Assembly: GCA_965661005.1 (NCBI GenBank)
Contig: CBFICB010000006.1
Coordinates: forward strand, 1-64,000
Length of the DNA stretch: 64,000 nucleotides
Direction of reading: 5' to 3'
Origin: UBA5109 sp965661005
GTDB lineage: Bacteria > Pseudomonadota > Gammaproteobacteria > Pseudomonadales > Pseudohongiellaceae
This document shows, piece by piece, positions 53,428-61,782 of the stretch (within the stretch, counting starts at the first letter, position 1; each line of letters opens with the position of its first letter). Below the pieces are notes generated by a model that was not told the DNA's origin, did no database searches, and saw only the letters and a program-made list of their open reading frames with translations. The position numbers and the translations under genes are program-made.

Positions 53428-54759
53428 ATGATGAAAAAAATAATTTTAATTCTAATTTCGATGCTGGCTATTACTGCCTGTTCTCAAGAAGCTGCCGAGC
53501 AAAGCCTTGCCACCTCGAATGCGCTGGAAGCACCAACGATTACCGATCTCACCACAAGCGCTATTCCTGCTAATGGTTTTGTCATCAATAACGCAAAAAT
53601 ATTAGATGGCATGGGCGGTGTTATTGAGCGTGGATCAATAGTTGTTCAGGGTGAGCGAATTATTTCGGTCAATAATGGCGACTCTAATGTTGCAGGCGCA
53701 TTAACAATAGATGCTGAGGGGCGAACTCTGATGCCTGGTTATATTGATGCCCATCGCCATATTATTACAGGCGCAGATCCCGCAGAGTGGTTGGAAAATC
53801 AGGCAGAAACAGATATGCAGGCCTTTCTTGAGGCTGGCTTCACGACTCTTTTATCAGCTGGTGATGCCCCCGAACAAATTCTCGAACTCAGACGAATGAC
53901 AGCTGAAGCAGATATCTTGGGGCCGCGCATAGTTGCGGCGCAATTTACGGGCCTGGCTGCAGCCAACGGCATGGCCAGTATAGAAGGTGACCCTGCGCGT
54001 TTTGATAATGCCCGCCCCCCTTTAAGAGCAACCGAGGCAATGCCGGCATTACCGGAAGAAGTCGTTCGCGGGCAGGTCCAAGCTTTGTTTGATAGAGGTT
54101 TTGATGCCGCTAAAAATGTCATTAATATTTCTCCAGGCGGTCCGGAAGAAGAAGCCCTTTCCATGATTGTCGAAGAAACTCAGCGTCTGGGAATCCGTAC
54201 CATCACTCATGCCGTTACCGTTATTGATACGCTTGCGGCAATGAGGGCGGGAGTTGACCAGCTGGTTCATACTCCTCATATAGGCATGCTGACATTGGAA
54301 GAAGCCCAGCAGATAGCAGAATCAAATATTCCGATGACCTCAACACTAGGCATTTTTGTACCCTTTTATGATGAAAACAATGCATCTATCTTCAGAGATG
54401 CCCTGCCTTTCCCTTGGGATACAATTTCCAGCGCCGGTCAGGGTCCTGTTAATGCCCGTCTACTATGGGAAGCAGGCGTTATCTATGGCTTTGGTACTGA
54501 TACTCGATTTGAGCCCAGCCTGACCTTGAAACATGAATTGAAATCCTTATTCCTGGTATTTTCCGAGCAAGATATCCTCAGAATCATGGGACAAAATGCC
54601 GCTATTAATATAGCGATGGAAGATCAAATTGGCACTCTGGAAGCCGGCAAGTTTGCCGATCTAGTATTAGTTGACGGCGATCCTGAAACGGACATTTTTG
54701 ATTTACTTAAGGTTGATCTGGTCGTAAAGAACGGGCTCTTTGTTGTTGATAAGCGTTAA
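53428..54759 (+). CDS. Amidohydrolase-family lipoprotein
   Basis: A metal-dependent hydrolase of the amidohydrolase superfamily (imidazolonepropionase/prolidase-like branch) exported as a lipoprotein; lipobox AITACSQ. The metal motif DAHRHI (about residues 109-114) is followed by FLEAGFTTLLSAG, AAKNVINISP with a candidate carbamylated Lys, THAVT, VHTPHIG, GTDTRFEPS and NAAINIAMEDQIGTLEAGKFADLVLVDGDP. All usual ligands seem present. The substrate is unknown. A GTG at 53422 is also in frame; GGGTG upstream fits the ATG at 53428 or 53431. Last of the exported-protein block before rpsU. Confidence 0.85.
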   Translation: MMKKIILILISMLAITACSQEAAEQSLATSNALEAPTITDLTTSAIPANGFVINNAKILDGMGGVIERGSIVVQGERIISVNNGDSNVAGALTIDAEGRTLMPGYIDAHRHIITGADPAEWLENQAETDMQAFLEAGFTTLLSAGDAPEQILELRRMTAEADILGPRIVAAQFTGLAAANGMASIEGDPARFDNARPPLRATEAMPALPEEVVRGQVQALFDRGFDAAKNVINISPGGPEEEALSMIVEETQRLGIRTITHAVTVIDTLAAMRAGVDQLVHTPHIGMLTLEEAQQIAESNIPMTSTLGIFVPFYDENNASIFRDALPFPWDTISSAGQGPVNARLLWEAGVIYGFGTDTRFEPSLTLKHELKSLFLVFSEQDILRIMGQNAAINIAMEDQIGTLEAGKFADLVLVDGDPETDIFDLLKVDLVVKNGLFVVDKR

Positions 54760-54823
54760 TTACGGATTCTTGAGGCATATATTTGCCCACTGCACTGGGA
54801 ATTTGATTTCTCGTTGATAACCT

Positions 54824-54852
54824 TTGCATTTCGGGGCGTTAGGCTTTAGAAT
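54824..54852 (+). promoter_or_regulatory. Candidate rpsU promoter
   Basis: TTGCAT (54824-54829), a 17-bp spacer and TAGAAT (54847-54852; five of six to the -10 consensus) lie 41 bp upstream of the rpsU ATG. Confidence 0.42.
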
Positions 54853-54893
54853 CGCCGCCCTAATTACGTGTACAACAAAACTTCGGAGCATAA

Positions 54894-55109
54894 ATGCCTG
54901 TAGTAAGATTAAAAGAAAACGAGCCATTTGATGTCGCTTTGCGTCGCTTTAAACGTTCGTGCGAAAAAGCCGGCATTCTGGCTGAAGTTCGTCGCCGTGA
55001 ATTCTATGAAAAGCCTACATCTATCCGTAAGCGTAAAGCTGCTGCAGCTGTAAAGCGCCATGCGAAGAAAGTTTCACGCGAAACGCGAAGAACTAAACGC
55101 CTCTACTAA
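54894..55109 (+). CDS. rpsU: 30S ribosomal protein S21
   Basis: A 71-residue basic protein identical in layout to S21: starts MPVVRLKENEPFDVALRRFKR, then EKAGILAEVRRREFYEKPT and a Lys/Arg-rich tail. It is the first gene of the macromolecular-synthesis block rpsU-yqeY-dnaG-rpoD. S21 sits near the anti-Shine-Dalgarno end of 16S rRNA and is needed for initiation in gammaproteobacteria. Confidence 0.97.
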   Translation: MPVVRLKENEPFDVALRRFKRSCEKAGILAEVRRREFYEKPTSIRKRKAAAAVKRHAKKVSRETRRTKRLY

Positions 55110-55137
55110 ACCTCACCCAAGATAGAACACCTTTTAC

Positions 55138-55590
55138 ATGACTGAGCAGAGCTTGAAATCCAGAATCAGTGAAGCCATGAAGGATGCCATGCGCGCCAAA
55201 GATAAAGCTCGCCTGTCTGCCATTCGTTTAATGCTTGCTGAACTTAAAAGAATTGAAGTCGATGAACGCATCGAGCTTGAAGATGACCGTATTCTCGGTA
55301 TTCTAGATAAAATGCTCAAACAGCGAAGAGATTCAATAAAACAATATGAAGCTGGGGACCGCCAGGACTTGGCCGATGTTGAAAAAGCCGAAATTGATGT
55401 TATCCAGGAATTCCTGCCTGCAGCTCTTACCGAAGAAGAAATCGCCAGCATAGTAGACGATGCTATCAGTGAAACCGGTGCAGCTACCATGAAAGACATG
55501 GGAGCCGTCATGAATATCGTGCGTCCAAAAGCTATGGGGCGCGCCGACATGGGACAAGTAAGCGGTCTTATTAAAGCCAAACTTTCCTGA
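55138..55590 (+). CDS. yqeY: YqeY/GatB-tail domain protein
   Basis: A 150-residue protein with the YqeY helical domain related to the tRNA-binding tail of GatB: SEAMKDAMRAKDKARLSAIRLMLAELK, QRRDSIKQYEAGDRQDLADVE, EFLPAALTEEEI and KDMGAVMNIVRPKAMGRADM. It may help tRNA-linked steps, but its role is unproven. Position between rpsU and dnaG is common in Pseudomonas and relatives. Confidence 0.93.
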   Translation: MTEQSLKSRISEAMKDAMRAKDKARLSAIRLMLAELKRIEVDERIELEDDRILGILDKMLKQRRDSIKQYEAGDRQDLADVEKAEIDVIQEFLPAALTEEEIASIVDDAISETGAATMKDMGAVMNIVRPKAMGRADMGQVSGLIKAKLS

Positions 55591-55937
55591 CTCTTTACAT
55601 TTTTTTAAAACACTTTTTTCGTTTTTAAGTTATTCTTTCATAGAGTTCCGGTGTAATTGTGTGGGTGCTTAAAAGCTCGCTTAGAGGCTTTTATCTTCAG
55701 CAAGGTATTGACGATGTTTCCGTAAGATCCGTATTTTTCCACCGCAAAAAGATTTATGAAGCATACGATTTTATAGACCAGACTCCACTAAAGCTGCATC
55801 ATAAGCTCAGCTAGTCTGGAGCAAAATATTTTGACCCAGCAAGGCTTAGTAATAGCCAGTGACTATGGAATAAAATATTTTTATCGATGAAAATGCAAGC
55901 GCGATAGTAACAACACAACAATATACAGATTTCAAAA
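55591..55937. other. Structured intergenic region before dnaG
   Basis: No convincing gene in 347 bp. It holds inverted repeats TAAAAGC/GCTTTTA (55670-55676, 55687-55693) and CCAGACT/AGTCTGG (55778-55784, 55813-55819), the second with an inner AGCT/AGCT pairing. A weak TTAAAAC/GTTTTTAA hairpin follows yqeY. These could be a dnaG leader, an attenuator or a small RNA; the sequence alone does not decide. Confidence 0.5.
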
Positions 55938-57713
55938 ATGGCAGGATTGATCCCACAATCATTCATCGACGACCTTCTTTCACGAGCAGACATCGTGGAT
56001 GTTGTAGGAGCCTGTGTCACCCTGAGAAAAACCGGCAAAAATTACAGCGGCCTTTGCCCCTTTCACCAGGAGAAAACACCATCGTTTTCCGTGGAACCAG
56101 ACAAGCAGTTTTATTATTGCTTTGGTTGCGGCAAAGGAGGCAATGCCATTGGTTTTGTCATGGATTATGAGAACATTGAATACCCTCAAGCGATAGAATC
56201 TCTAGCAAACAGTATGGGCCTGGAAGTTCCGAGAGAAGAATCTGCTCAGCTTCAACAACAGCGTGAAAAGAACCAGGAACTTTTTGATATTTTGCAAAAG
56301 GCCTCAAACTATTATCAACAGCAGTTGCGGCAACACCCCGATAAAAAATCTGTCATTAAATACTTGAAAGATCGTGGTTTAACTGGAGAAATAGCGCGCG
56401 ATTTTAAGCTTGGCTTTGCCCCTCCAGGTTGGCAAAATTTATTGGAGCATCTCGGCAATACAGCCGCTACTAAAAAGAACTTGCTTGATGCCGGTTTATT
56501 AATTGAGAACCCTGAAAATAAACGCAACCCAGTCTACGATCGTTTTCGAAATCGTATTATGTTCCCTATCAGAGATCAGCGAGGCCGCGTGATAGCCTTT
56601 GGCGGTAGAGTTATTGGTGACGACAAACCAAAATACCTCAACTCTCCTGAAACACCGGTCTTTCATAAAGGGGAGGAACTCTATGGACTATATGAAGCAA
56701 AACAAAAGGTTCGAAAACTTGAGCGCATCTTGATTGTAGAAGGTTATATGGATGTAATTGCTTTAGCCCAAAACAATATCAATTATTGCGTTGCAACTCT
56801 GGGCACAGCAACTTCTTCTTCCCATCTGAAAAGATTATTTAAGTTAGTGCCAGAAATTGTTTTCTGTTTCGATGGGGATAATGCAGGTCGAGATGCTGCC
56901 TGGCGAGCATTACAGCAAGCAATTCCTTTAATGGAAGACGGACGAAGTGCACGCTTTTTATTTTTACCAGATGGCGAAGATCCTGATAGTCAGGTTAGAA
57001 AAATTGGTTCAAAAGCTTTTGTAGATTCTATTGAAAAAGCCACTCAATTAGCTGAATTCTTTTTCGAAAATCTCTGTGCTCAAGTTGATATGGACTCTCT
57101 GGAGGGAAGAGCTAAACTGGGAACGCTTGCGATGCCACTTATCAAACTCTTCCCCGATGCTCTGCTACGTCGGCTAATACTCGACCAGTTGGCCAGAACG
57201 ACGGGTGTTGATTTAAGCACTTTAAATAAAATGAGCGGCACTAGTGCCACGGAAGTAGATCAGCACCCCTATGCTCCAAAGCAGTCTCCTTTTGAGCCAA
57301 CAGTCCCGGTAAAAGAACATGCTGAAAATGTCGCTCCAAAAACCCGTAATAAATCAACGCATTCAGCTTGTAAAAAAGCAGTCAACCTAATTTTGCTAAA
57401 GCCTGAAATAGCTAGCAAGATTGAAGTAAGCACATCCATCAAAGAACTCAAAAGTAATGACATTGATTTATTGTTTGAAGTGATCGATTTGGCTAAAAAA
57501 TTTCCTAATACCAGCACACATGAACTGTTAGGAAGGGTTTATGACACAGCTATAGGCTCTCAGTTAATTCAATTGCAGGACCGAGAGCAAATTACACCCT
57601 CAACAGGAATTGAAAATGAGTTTAAAGAAATCATGCAATATTTAGCCAGAATTGCTGAACGAGAAGCGCTCATTGCTAAAGGCAAGCAAAGCTTTGCAGC
57701 CAAAAAGCATTGA
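55938..57713 (+). CDS. dnaG: DNA primase
   Basis: Synthesises RNA primers at the replication fork. The 591-residue protein has the N-terminal CHC2 zinc finger (Cys40, His43, Cys61, Cys64 in GLCPFHQE and YYCFGCGKGG), the catalytic core, the TOPRIM domain (RILIVEGYMDVIAL from about 259, with FCFDGDNAGRDAA) and a C-terminal helicase-binding helical region. Length is near E. coli DnaG (581). Confidence 0.97.
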   Translation: MAGLIPQSFIDDLLSRADIVDVVGACVTLRKTGKNYSGLCPFHQEKTPSFSVEPDKQFYYCFGCGKGGNAIGFVMDYENIEYPQAIESLANSMGLEVPREESAQLQQQREKNQELFDILQKASNYYQQQLRQHPDKKSVIKYLKDRGLTGEIARDFKLGFAPPGWQNLLEHLGNTAATKKNLLDAGLLIENPENKRNPVYDRFRNRIMFPIRDQRGRVIAFGGRVIGDDKPKYLNSPETPVFHKGEELYGLYEAKQKVRKLERILIVEGYMDVIALAQNNINYCVATLGTATSSSHLKRLFKLVPEIVFCFDGDNAGRDAAWRALQQAIPLMEDGRSARFLFLPDGEDPDSQVRKIGSKAFVDSIEKATQLAEFFFENLCAQVDMDSLEGRAKLGTLAMPLIKLFPDALLRRLILDQLARTTGVDLSTLNKMSGTSATEVDQHPYAPKQSPFEPTVPVKEHAENVAPKTRNKSTHSACKKAVNLILLKPEIASKIEVSTSIKELKSNDIDLLFEVIDLAKKFPNTSTHELLGRVYDTAIGSQLIQLQDREQITPSTGIENEFKEIMQYLARIAEREALIAKGKQSFAAKKH

Positions 57714-57878
57714 ATTATGCAAAAAGCTTGATTTTTTGTACTTTGGACCTATTTAAAAGTGATTAAAACCCAGTAAAAAGTAGAATCAAATTAACAGCTT
57801 AGTTATAATGTGCGGTTATGCTCCAATCATCTAATATTCCATTCCTTTCAGAGGATATATCATAGGTAACTTAATCAT

Positions 57879-59726
57879 ATGAGCGATATCGGCACTCAAC
57901 AATCCAGCCTCAAAGCCCTGATTGCAAAAGGAAAAGAGCAATCTTACCTGACCTATGCGCAAGTGAATGACCATTTGCCAGAGTCCATTTCTGATCCGGA
58001 TCAGGTTGAAGACATCATACAAATGATTGATGACATGGGCATCAAGGTTTATGAAACCGCCCCTGATGCTGATGAATTGCTCATGATTGAGAATGAATCA
58101 ACGGATGAGCTTGCTGCCGCTGAAGCTGCTGCCGCACTTGCTGCAGTAGAAAACGAAGCTGGACGCACAACGGACCCCGTTCGCATGTATATGCGAGAAA
58201 TGGGAACAGTAGAGTTACTGACCCGGGAAGGTGAAATTGTTATTGCCAAACGTATTGAAGAGGGCATTCGCGAGCTCATGGCAGCCATGGCCTTCTTTCC
58301 GGGAACAGTCCAATACATCCTTGATGAATATGCCCTGTATGAAAAAGAAGAACGAAAACTCAGTGACATTCTAACCGGCTATCTCGACACTAATGATGAT
58401 GACATTATCCCTCCTCCCATTGAAGTAGATATTGAGAAAAAAGAAGATGCCGATGATAATAGTGATGATGACGAAGTCGTAGCTGGTGCCACAGATGATG
58501 ATGAAGCAAGTACTGGCCCAGATCCGGAAGAAGCAAAGATACGATTTGCCGAGCTTAAAAAATCCTATAGTGCCAGTGAACGTGCTCTTAAAAAATATGG
58601 CCGCAGACATGAAAAAGGAATTGCTGCTCTAGCTGCTTTAGGAGAAATTTTCAAATACTTCAAATTGATTCCAAAACAGTTTGATCCTTTGCTTGAGCAC
58701 ATTCGAGGCATACTCAACCGTATTATGCGGCATGAAAGAAATATCCAAAAACTAGTGGTCCGTACTGGGAAAATGCCTCGTTCTACTTTCATCAAGGAGT
58801 TTCCTGGCAATGAAGTCAATCAGAAATGGATTGAGCCTTACTTGAAAGGCAAGCCCTATTCAGAGTCTTTGGCTAAAGTTAAAGTTGAGGTCGTCAGGGC
58901 GCAACGCAAACTATCCTTGGTTGAGTCCGAAACAGGATTAACCATCGCGGAAATCAAGGATATCAATCGCCAGATGTCTATTGGTGAAGCTAAATCTCGT
59001 CGCGCCAAAAAAGATATGGTGGAGGCGAATTTGCGTCTAGTTATTTCCATAGCCAAAAAATACACCAACCGAGGACTTCAGTTCCTTGATCTTATTCAGG
59101 AAGGCAATATTGGTTTAATGAAAGCAGTAGACAAGTTTGAATATCGTCGTGGTTATAAATTTTCTACTTATGCCACCTGGTGGATTCGTCAGGCAATTAC
59201 TCGCTCAATTGCTGACCAGGCAAGAACTATCCGTATTCCAGTTCACATGATTGAAACTATCAATAAGCTTAATCGTATCTCCAGGCAAATGCTGCATGAA
59301 AAAGGTCGCGAACCAACACCTGAAGAACTGGGTGAGCGTATGGAGTTATCCGAAGACAAAATTCGCAAGGTCTTAAAAATTGCAAAAGAACCTATCTCCA
59401 TGGAAACACCTATTGGAGATGATGAAGATTCTCACCTGGGTGACTTTATTGAGGATGCCAACATTGATTCACCTGTTGATTCCTCATTAGATGAAGGGCT
59501 TAGAGAAGCAACCAAAGATGTGCTTGGCAGTCTTACCGCTCGAGAAGCCAAAGTCTTACGCATGCGTTTCGGTATTGATATGAATACCGACCACACCTTG
59601 GAAGAAGTTGGTAAGCAGTTTGATGTCACTCGAGAGCGTATTCGTCAAATCGAGGCAAAAGCTTTAAGAAAATTGAGGCACCCAACCCGATCTGATCACT
59701 TGCGAAGTTTCTTGGACGAAAATTAA
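57879..59726 (+). CDS. rpoD: RNA polymerase sigma-70 factor
   Basis: The housekeeping sigma factor, 615 residues. Region 1.1 is at the N-terminus, with an Ala-rich stretch (about 70-92). Then DPVRMYMREMGTVELLTREGE (region 1.2), an acidic non-conserved region with Asp runs (170-220), and regions 2.1-2.4 (DLIQEGNIGLMKAVDKFEYRR, YATWWIRQAITRSI). Region 3 follows (GREPTPEELGERM), then region 4.2 (TLEEVGKQFDVTRERIRQIEAKALRKLRHP). A TATAAT lies at 57804-57809 upstream, without a clear -35. A terminator follows. Confidence 0.98.
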   Translation: MSDIGTQQSSLKALIAKGKEQSYLTYAQVNDHLPESISDPDQVEDIIQMIDDMGIKVYETAPDADELLMIENESTDELAAAEAAAALAAVENEAGRTTDPVRMYMREMGTVELLTREGEIVIAKRIEEGIRELMAAMAFFPGTVQYILDEYALYEKEERKLSDILTGYLDTNDDDIIPPPIEVDIEKKEDADDNSDDDEVVAGATDDDEASTGPDPEEAKIRFAELKKSYSASERALKKYGRRHEKGIAALAALGEIFKYFKLIPKQFDPLLEHIRGILNRIMRHERNIQKLVVRTGKMPRSTFIKEFPGNEVNQKWIEPYLKGKPYSESLAKVKVEVVRAQRKLSLVESETGLTIAEIKDINRQMSIGEAKSRRAKKDMVEANLRLVISIAKKYTNRGLQFLDLIQEGNIGLMKAVDKFEYRRGYKFSTYATWWIRQAITRSIADQARTIRIPVHMIETINKLNRISRQMLHEKGREPTPEELGERMELSEDKIRKVLKIAKEPISMETPIGDDEDSHLGDFIEDANIDSPVDSSLDEGLREATKDVLGSLTAREAKVLRMRFGIDMNTDHTLEEVGKQFDVTRERIRQIEAKALRKLRHPTRSDHLRSFLDEN

Positions 59727-59747
59727 GCAAGGCTGGCATCAACCTCT

Positions 59748-59777
59748 GGGGCGCACTATAATGCGCCCCTTCTTTTT
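59748..59777 (+). terminator. Rho-independent terminator after rpoD
   Basis: An 8-bp perfect G+C-rich stem (GGGGCGCA, 59748-59755, with TGCGCCCC, 59762-59769) and a 6-base loop are followed by TTCTTTTT, 21 bp after the rpoD stop. Confidence 0.92.
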
Positions 59778-59959
59778 GGGATTCACAATTAGGCTGAAAC
59801 TAAACAAGAATCCAAGAGTTTAAGCACAGCTAGCTGCTTGCCGCCGAGGCGACGGGAATCTTTCAACCAATGAATGTGCAAATAGCGCATGTCTTGGAAG
59901 ATTTTCTTCAACGAAGCAATGAAGCAACTAGCGAAGAATAAAAGAATGAAAGAATGAAA

Positions 59960-60036
59960 GGGCCCATAGCTCAGTTGGTTAGAGCAGTCGACTCATAATC
60001 GATTGGTCGAAGGTTCAAGTCCTTCTGGGCCCACCA
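59960..60036 (+). tRNA. ileX: tRNA-Ile2 with CAT anticodon (lysidine type)
   Basis: A 77-base tRNA with encoded CCA. The acceptor stem is GGGCCCA/TGGGCCC and the D-arm reads AGCTCAGTTGGTTAGAGC. The anticodon stem-loop TCGA-CTCATAA-TCGA carries anticodon CAT, and the T-arm is AGGTTCAAGTCCT. CAT could mean Met, but the TCGACTCATAATCGA stem, the TTGGTCG variable region and the position after rpoD match E. coli ileX as I recall it. C34 would be modified to lysidine by TilS to read AUA as Ile. Confidence 0.9.
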
Positions 60037-60061
60037 TTTAGCTATTTAACTATGCTTATAG

Positions 60062-61531
60062 TCAGCGACTGATAAGCTCTTCAACTGCTTTAAAACCCTG
60101 AAGAACTTGCTGGTTGCTCATTGGTTTTAGCAAGCTTATTGTGACTATAGCGATAGAAGCCAACACAAAACCTGGGACTATCTCGTAAAGATCAAAAATC
60201 CCTCCATCTATGTTAGACCAGATTAAAACGGTCATCGCACCCACAATCATAGCAACCAAAGCAGACAAGGCTGTCATATGACGCCAGAATAATGAGAATA
60301 CTATTACCGGGCCAAAAGCCGCCCCAAACCCTGCCCAAGCATAACTCACCAGGTCTAGCACTCTGCTTTCTCTATCACTGGCTATAGCTAAAGCCAATAC
60401 TGCAATAATCATCACCGCTAAACGGCTAACTATTAATAATTCTTTTTCTGAGGAATCAGGCCGAATAAACACTCGATAGAAATCTTCACTGATCACCGAT
60501 GAAGATACTAATAATTGCGAATCTATAGTTGACATAATTGCTGACAGAATTGCCGCAGTAATAACCCCTGCTACCCAGGGGTTAAATAATTGTTGGCTTA
60601 AGGCAATGAAAACTGTTTCGGGATTTTCCAGTGCTTGTTGTCCAAAATATGCTATCCCTGCCAAGCCTGTTGCGATAGAACCAATTAAAACCAGCAACAT
60701 CCAAACCATGGCTATACGTCTGGCAGATACCAACTTCTTAGTGTTCTCTGCTGCCATAAATCTCGCCAAAATATGCGGTTGTCCTACATAACCTAAACCC
60801 CAAGCCATTAATGAGAAAAAACCTAACAGCTTAAGATCACCAAGCAGTTCATGACTGCCAGGATTAACCACCTGTATTTGTTGCCATACCTGCCCTAAAC
60901 CTCCATAGCCATGAATCACTGTGATTGGCGCAATTATCAAAGCGGCCAACATCAATATCGCCTGTATCGCATCAGTCCAGACTACTGCTAGAAAACCTCC
61001 TATGAAGGTATAACTCACGATAATCAACGCCCCCGAAATTAAGGCTATTGAGTAATCTATGCCAAAACTTGTTTCGAAAAGTATGGCGCCTCCCACCAAA
61101 CCTGAAGCGGTGTAGAAGGTAAAGAAAAGTAAAATTACGATCGCCGAAACGATGCGCAATATTTTTGTCTCATCATTAAAACGATTCTCAAAATAATCTG
61201 GCAAAGTTAATGAGTTCTTCGCATGTTCACTATATACCCGCAAGCGTCTGGATATAAAAAACCAATTACAATAGGCTCCAATGAGCAAGCCCATACCAAT
61301 CCATATTTCGCTGAGGCCAGATAAATAAATTGCGCCTGGCAGACCCAGCAATAACCAGCCACTCATGTCAGAAGCGCCAACACTCAAAGCTGTAACCACT
61401 GAGCCCAGTCTACGCCCACCTAATATATAGTCACCAAGGTTGTGAGTGCGCTGATAAGCTGCAATCCCAAGAAATAAAATCAGTATCAGGTAAATAAAAA
61501 AAGTAATAAAAAGAGGTGAAGCAAAATTCAT
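60062..61531 (-). CDS. putP: Sodium/proline symporter (SSS family)
   Basis: A 489-residue inner-membrane symporter with about 13 hydrophobic helices. It shows the PutP features LGGRRLGSVVTALSVGASDMSGWLLLGLPGA (Na+ site region), GGFLAVVWTDAIQA and SAIMSTIDSQLLVSSS. It is expected to import proline with Na+ for nutrition or osmoprotection. It stands alone, convergent with the tRNA and divergent from the Bcr/CflA gene. Another solute of the SSS family cannot be fully excluded. Confidence 0.91.
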   Translation of the reverse strand: MNFASPLFITFFIYLILILFLGIAAYQRTHNLGDYILGGRRLGSVVTALSVGASDMSGWLLLGLPGAIYLSGLSEIWIGMGLLIGAYCNWFFISRRLRVYSEHAKNSLTLPDYFENRFNDETKILRIVSAIVILLFFTFYTASGLVGGAILFETSFGIDYSIALISGALIIVSYTFIGGFLAVVWTDAIQAILMLAALIIAPITVIHGYGGLGQVWQQIQVVNPGSHELLGDLKLLGFFSLMAWGLGYVGQPHILARFMAAENTKKLVSARRIAMVWMLLVLIGSIATGLAGIAYFGQQALENPETVFIALSQQLFNPWVAGVITAAILSAIMSTIDSQLLVSSSVISEDFYRVFIRPDSSEKELLIVSRLAVMIIAVLALAIASDRESRVLDLVSYAWAGFGAAFGPVIVFSLFWRHMTALSALVAMIVGAMTVLIWSNIDGGIFDLYEIVPGFVLASIAIVTISLLKPMSNQQVLQGFKAVEELISR

Positions 61532-61653
61532 TAAAAGATTGCCTTTTAAAACATGGTTTATACATCAGCAGTCTAAGCGCATGGAAATGCTAAATAAAGA
61601 CGCCAAAAAATTATCAGGAAATTTGTCTAATTAAGCACTCTTGTTTTTTTAAA

Positions 61654-61682
61654 GCAACATTCCTCAAACAATTAGGTATAAT
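61654..61682 (+). promoter_or_regulatory. Candidate promoter for the Bcr/CflA gene
   Basis: A perfect TATAAT (61677-61682) lies 17 bp downstream of GCAACA (61654-61659, weak -35), about 100 bp before the ATG at 61783. Confidence 0.42.
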
Positions 61683-61782
61683 GCTACGCCTTTTGTGCAT
61701 GCTTGGGCAGAACGATCACTCAATACAAGAAGGTTCGCCTTAAACTAATTCCAGTCTTTATTAAACCAAAAGCAGTTAGCTA

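Noticed and set aside
53799..54164. 121-codon minus-strand frame over the amidohydrolase gene
   Set aside because: Antisense shadow of a gene whose motifs are intact.
41104..54759. Prophage or integrative element between tsaD and rpsU
   Set aside because: No integrase, transposase, phage structural gene, flanking direct repeat or tRNA attachment site was seen; the genes look chromosomal and envelope-related.
55134..55580. 148-codon frame on the minus strand over yqeY
   Set aside because: It lies wholly within the clear yqeY gene in antisense and encodes Ser/Ile-rich low-complexity sequence, a typical shadow frame.
59790..59935. Short open frames on both strands between rpoD and the tRNA (about 35 codons each)
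   Set aside because: Both strands are open over the same bases, there is no Shine-Dalgarno sequence or recognised domain, and the length is within chance; I cannot support either as a gene.
59960..60036. Elongator tRNA-Met
   Set aside because: The CAT anticodon alone fits, but the anticodon stem, variable region and genomic position match tRNA-Ile2 (lysidine) better.
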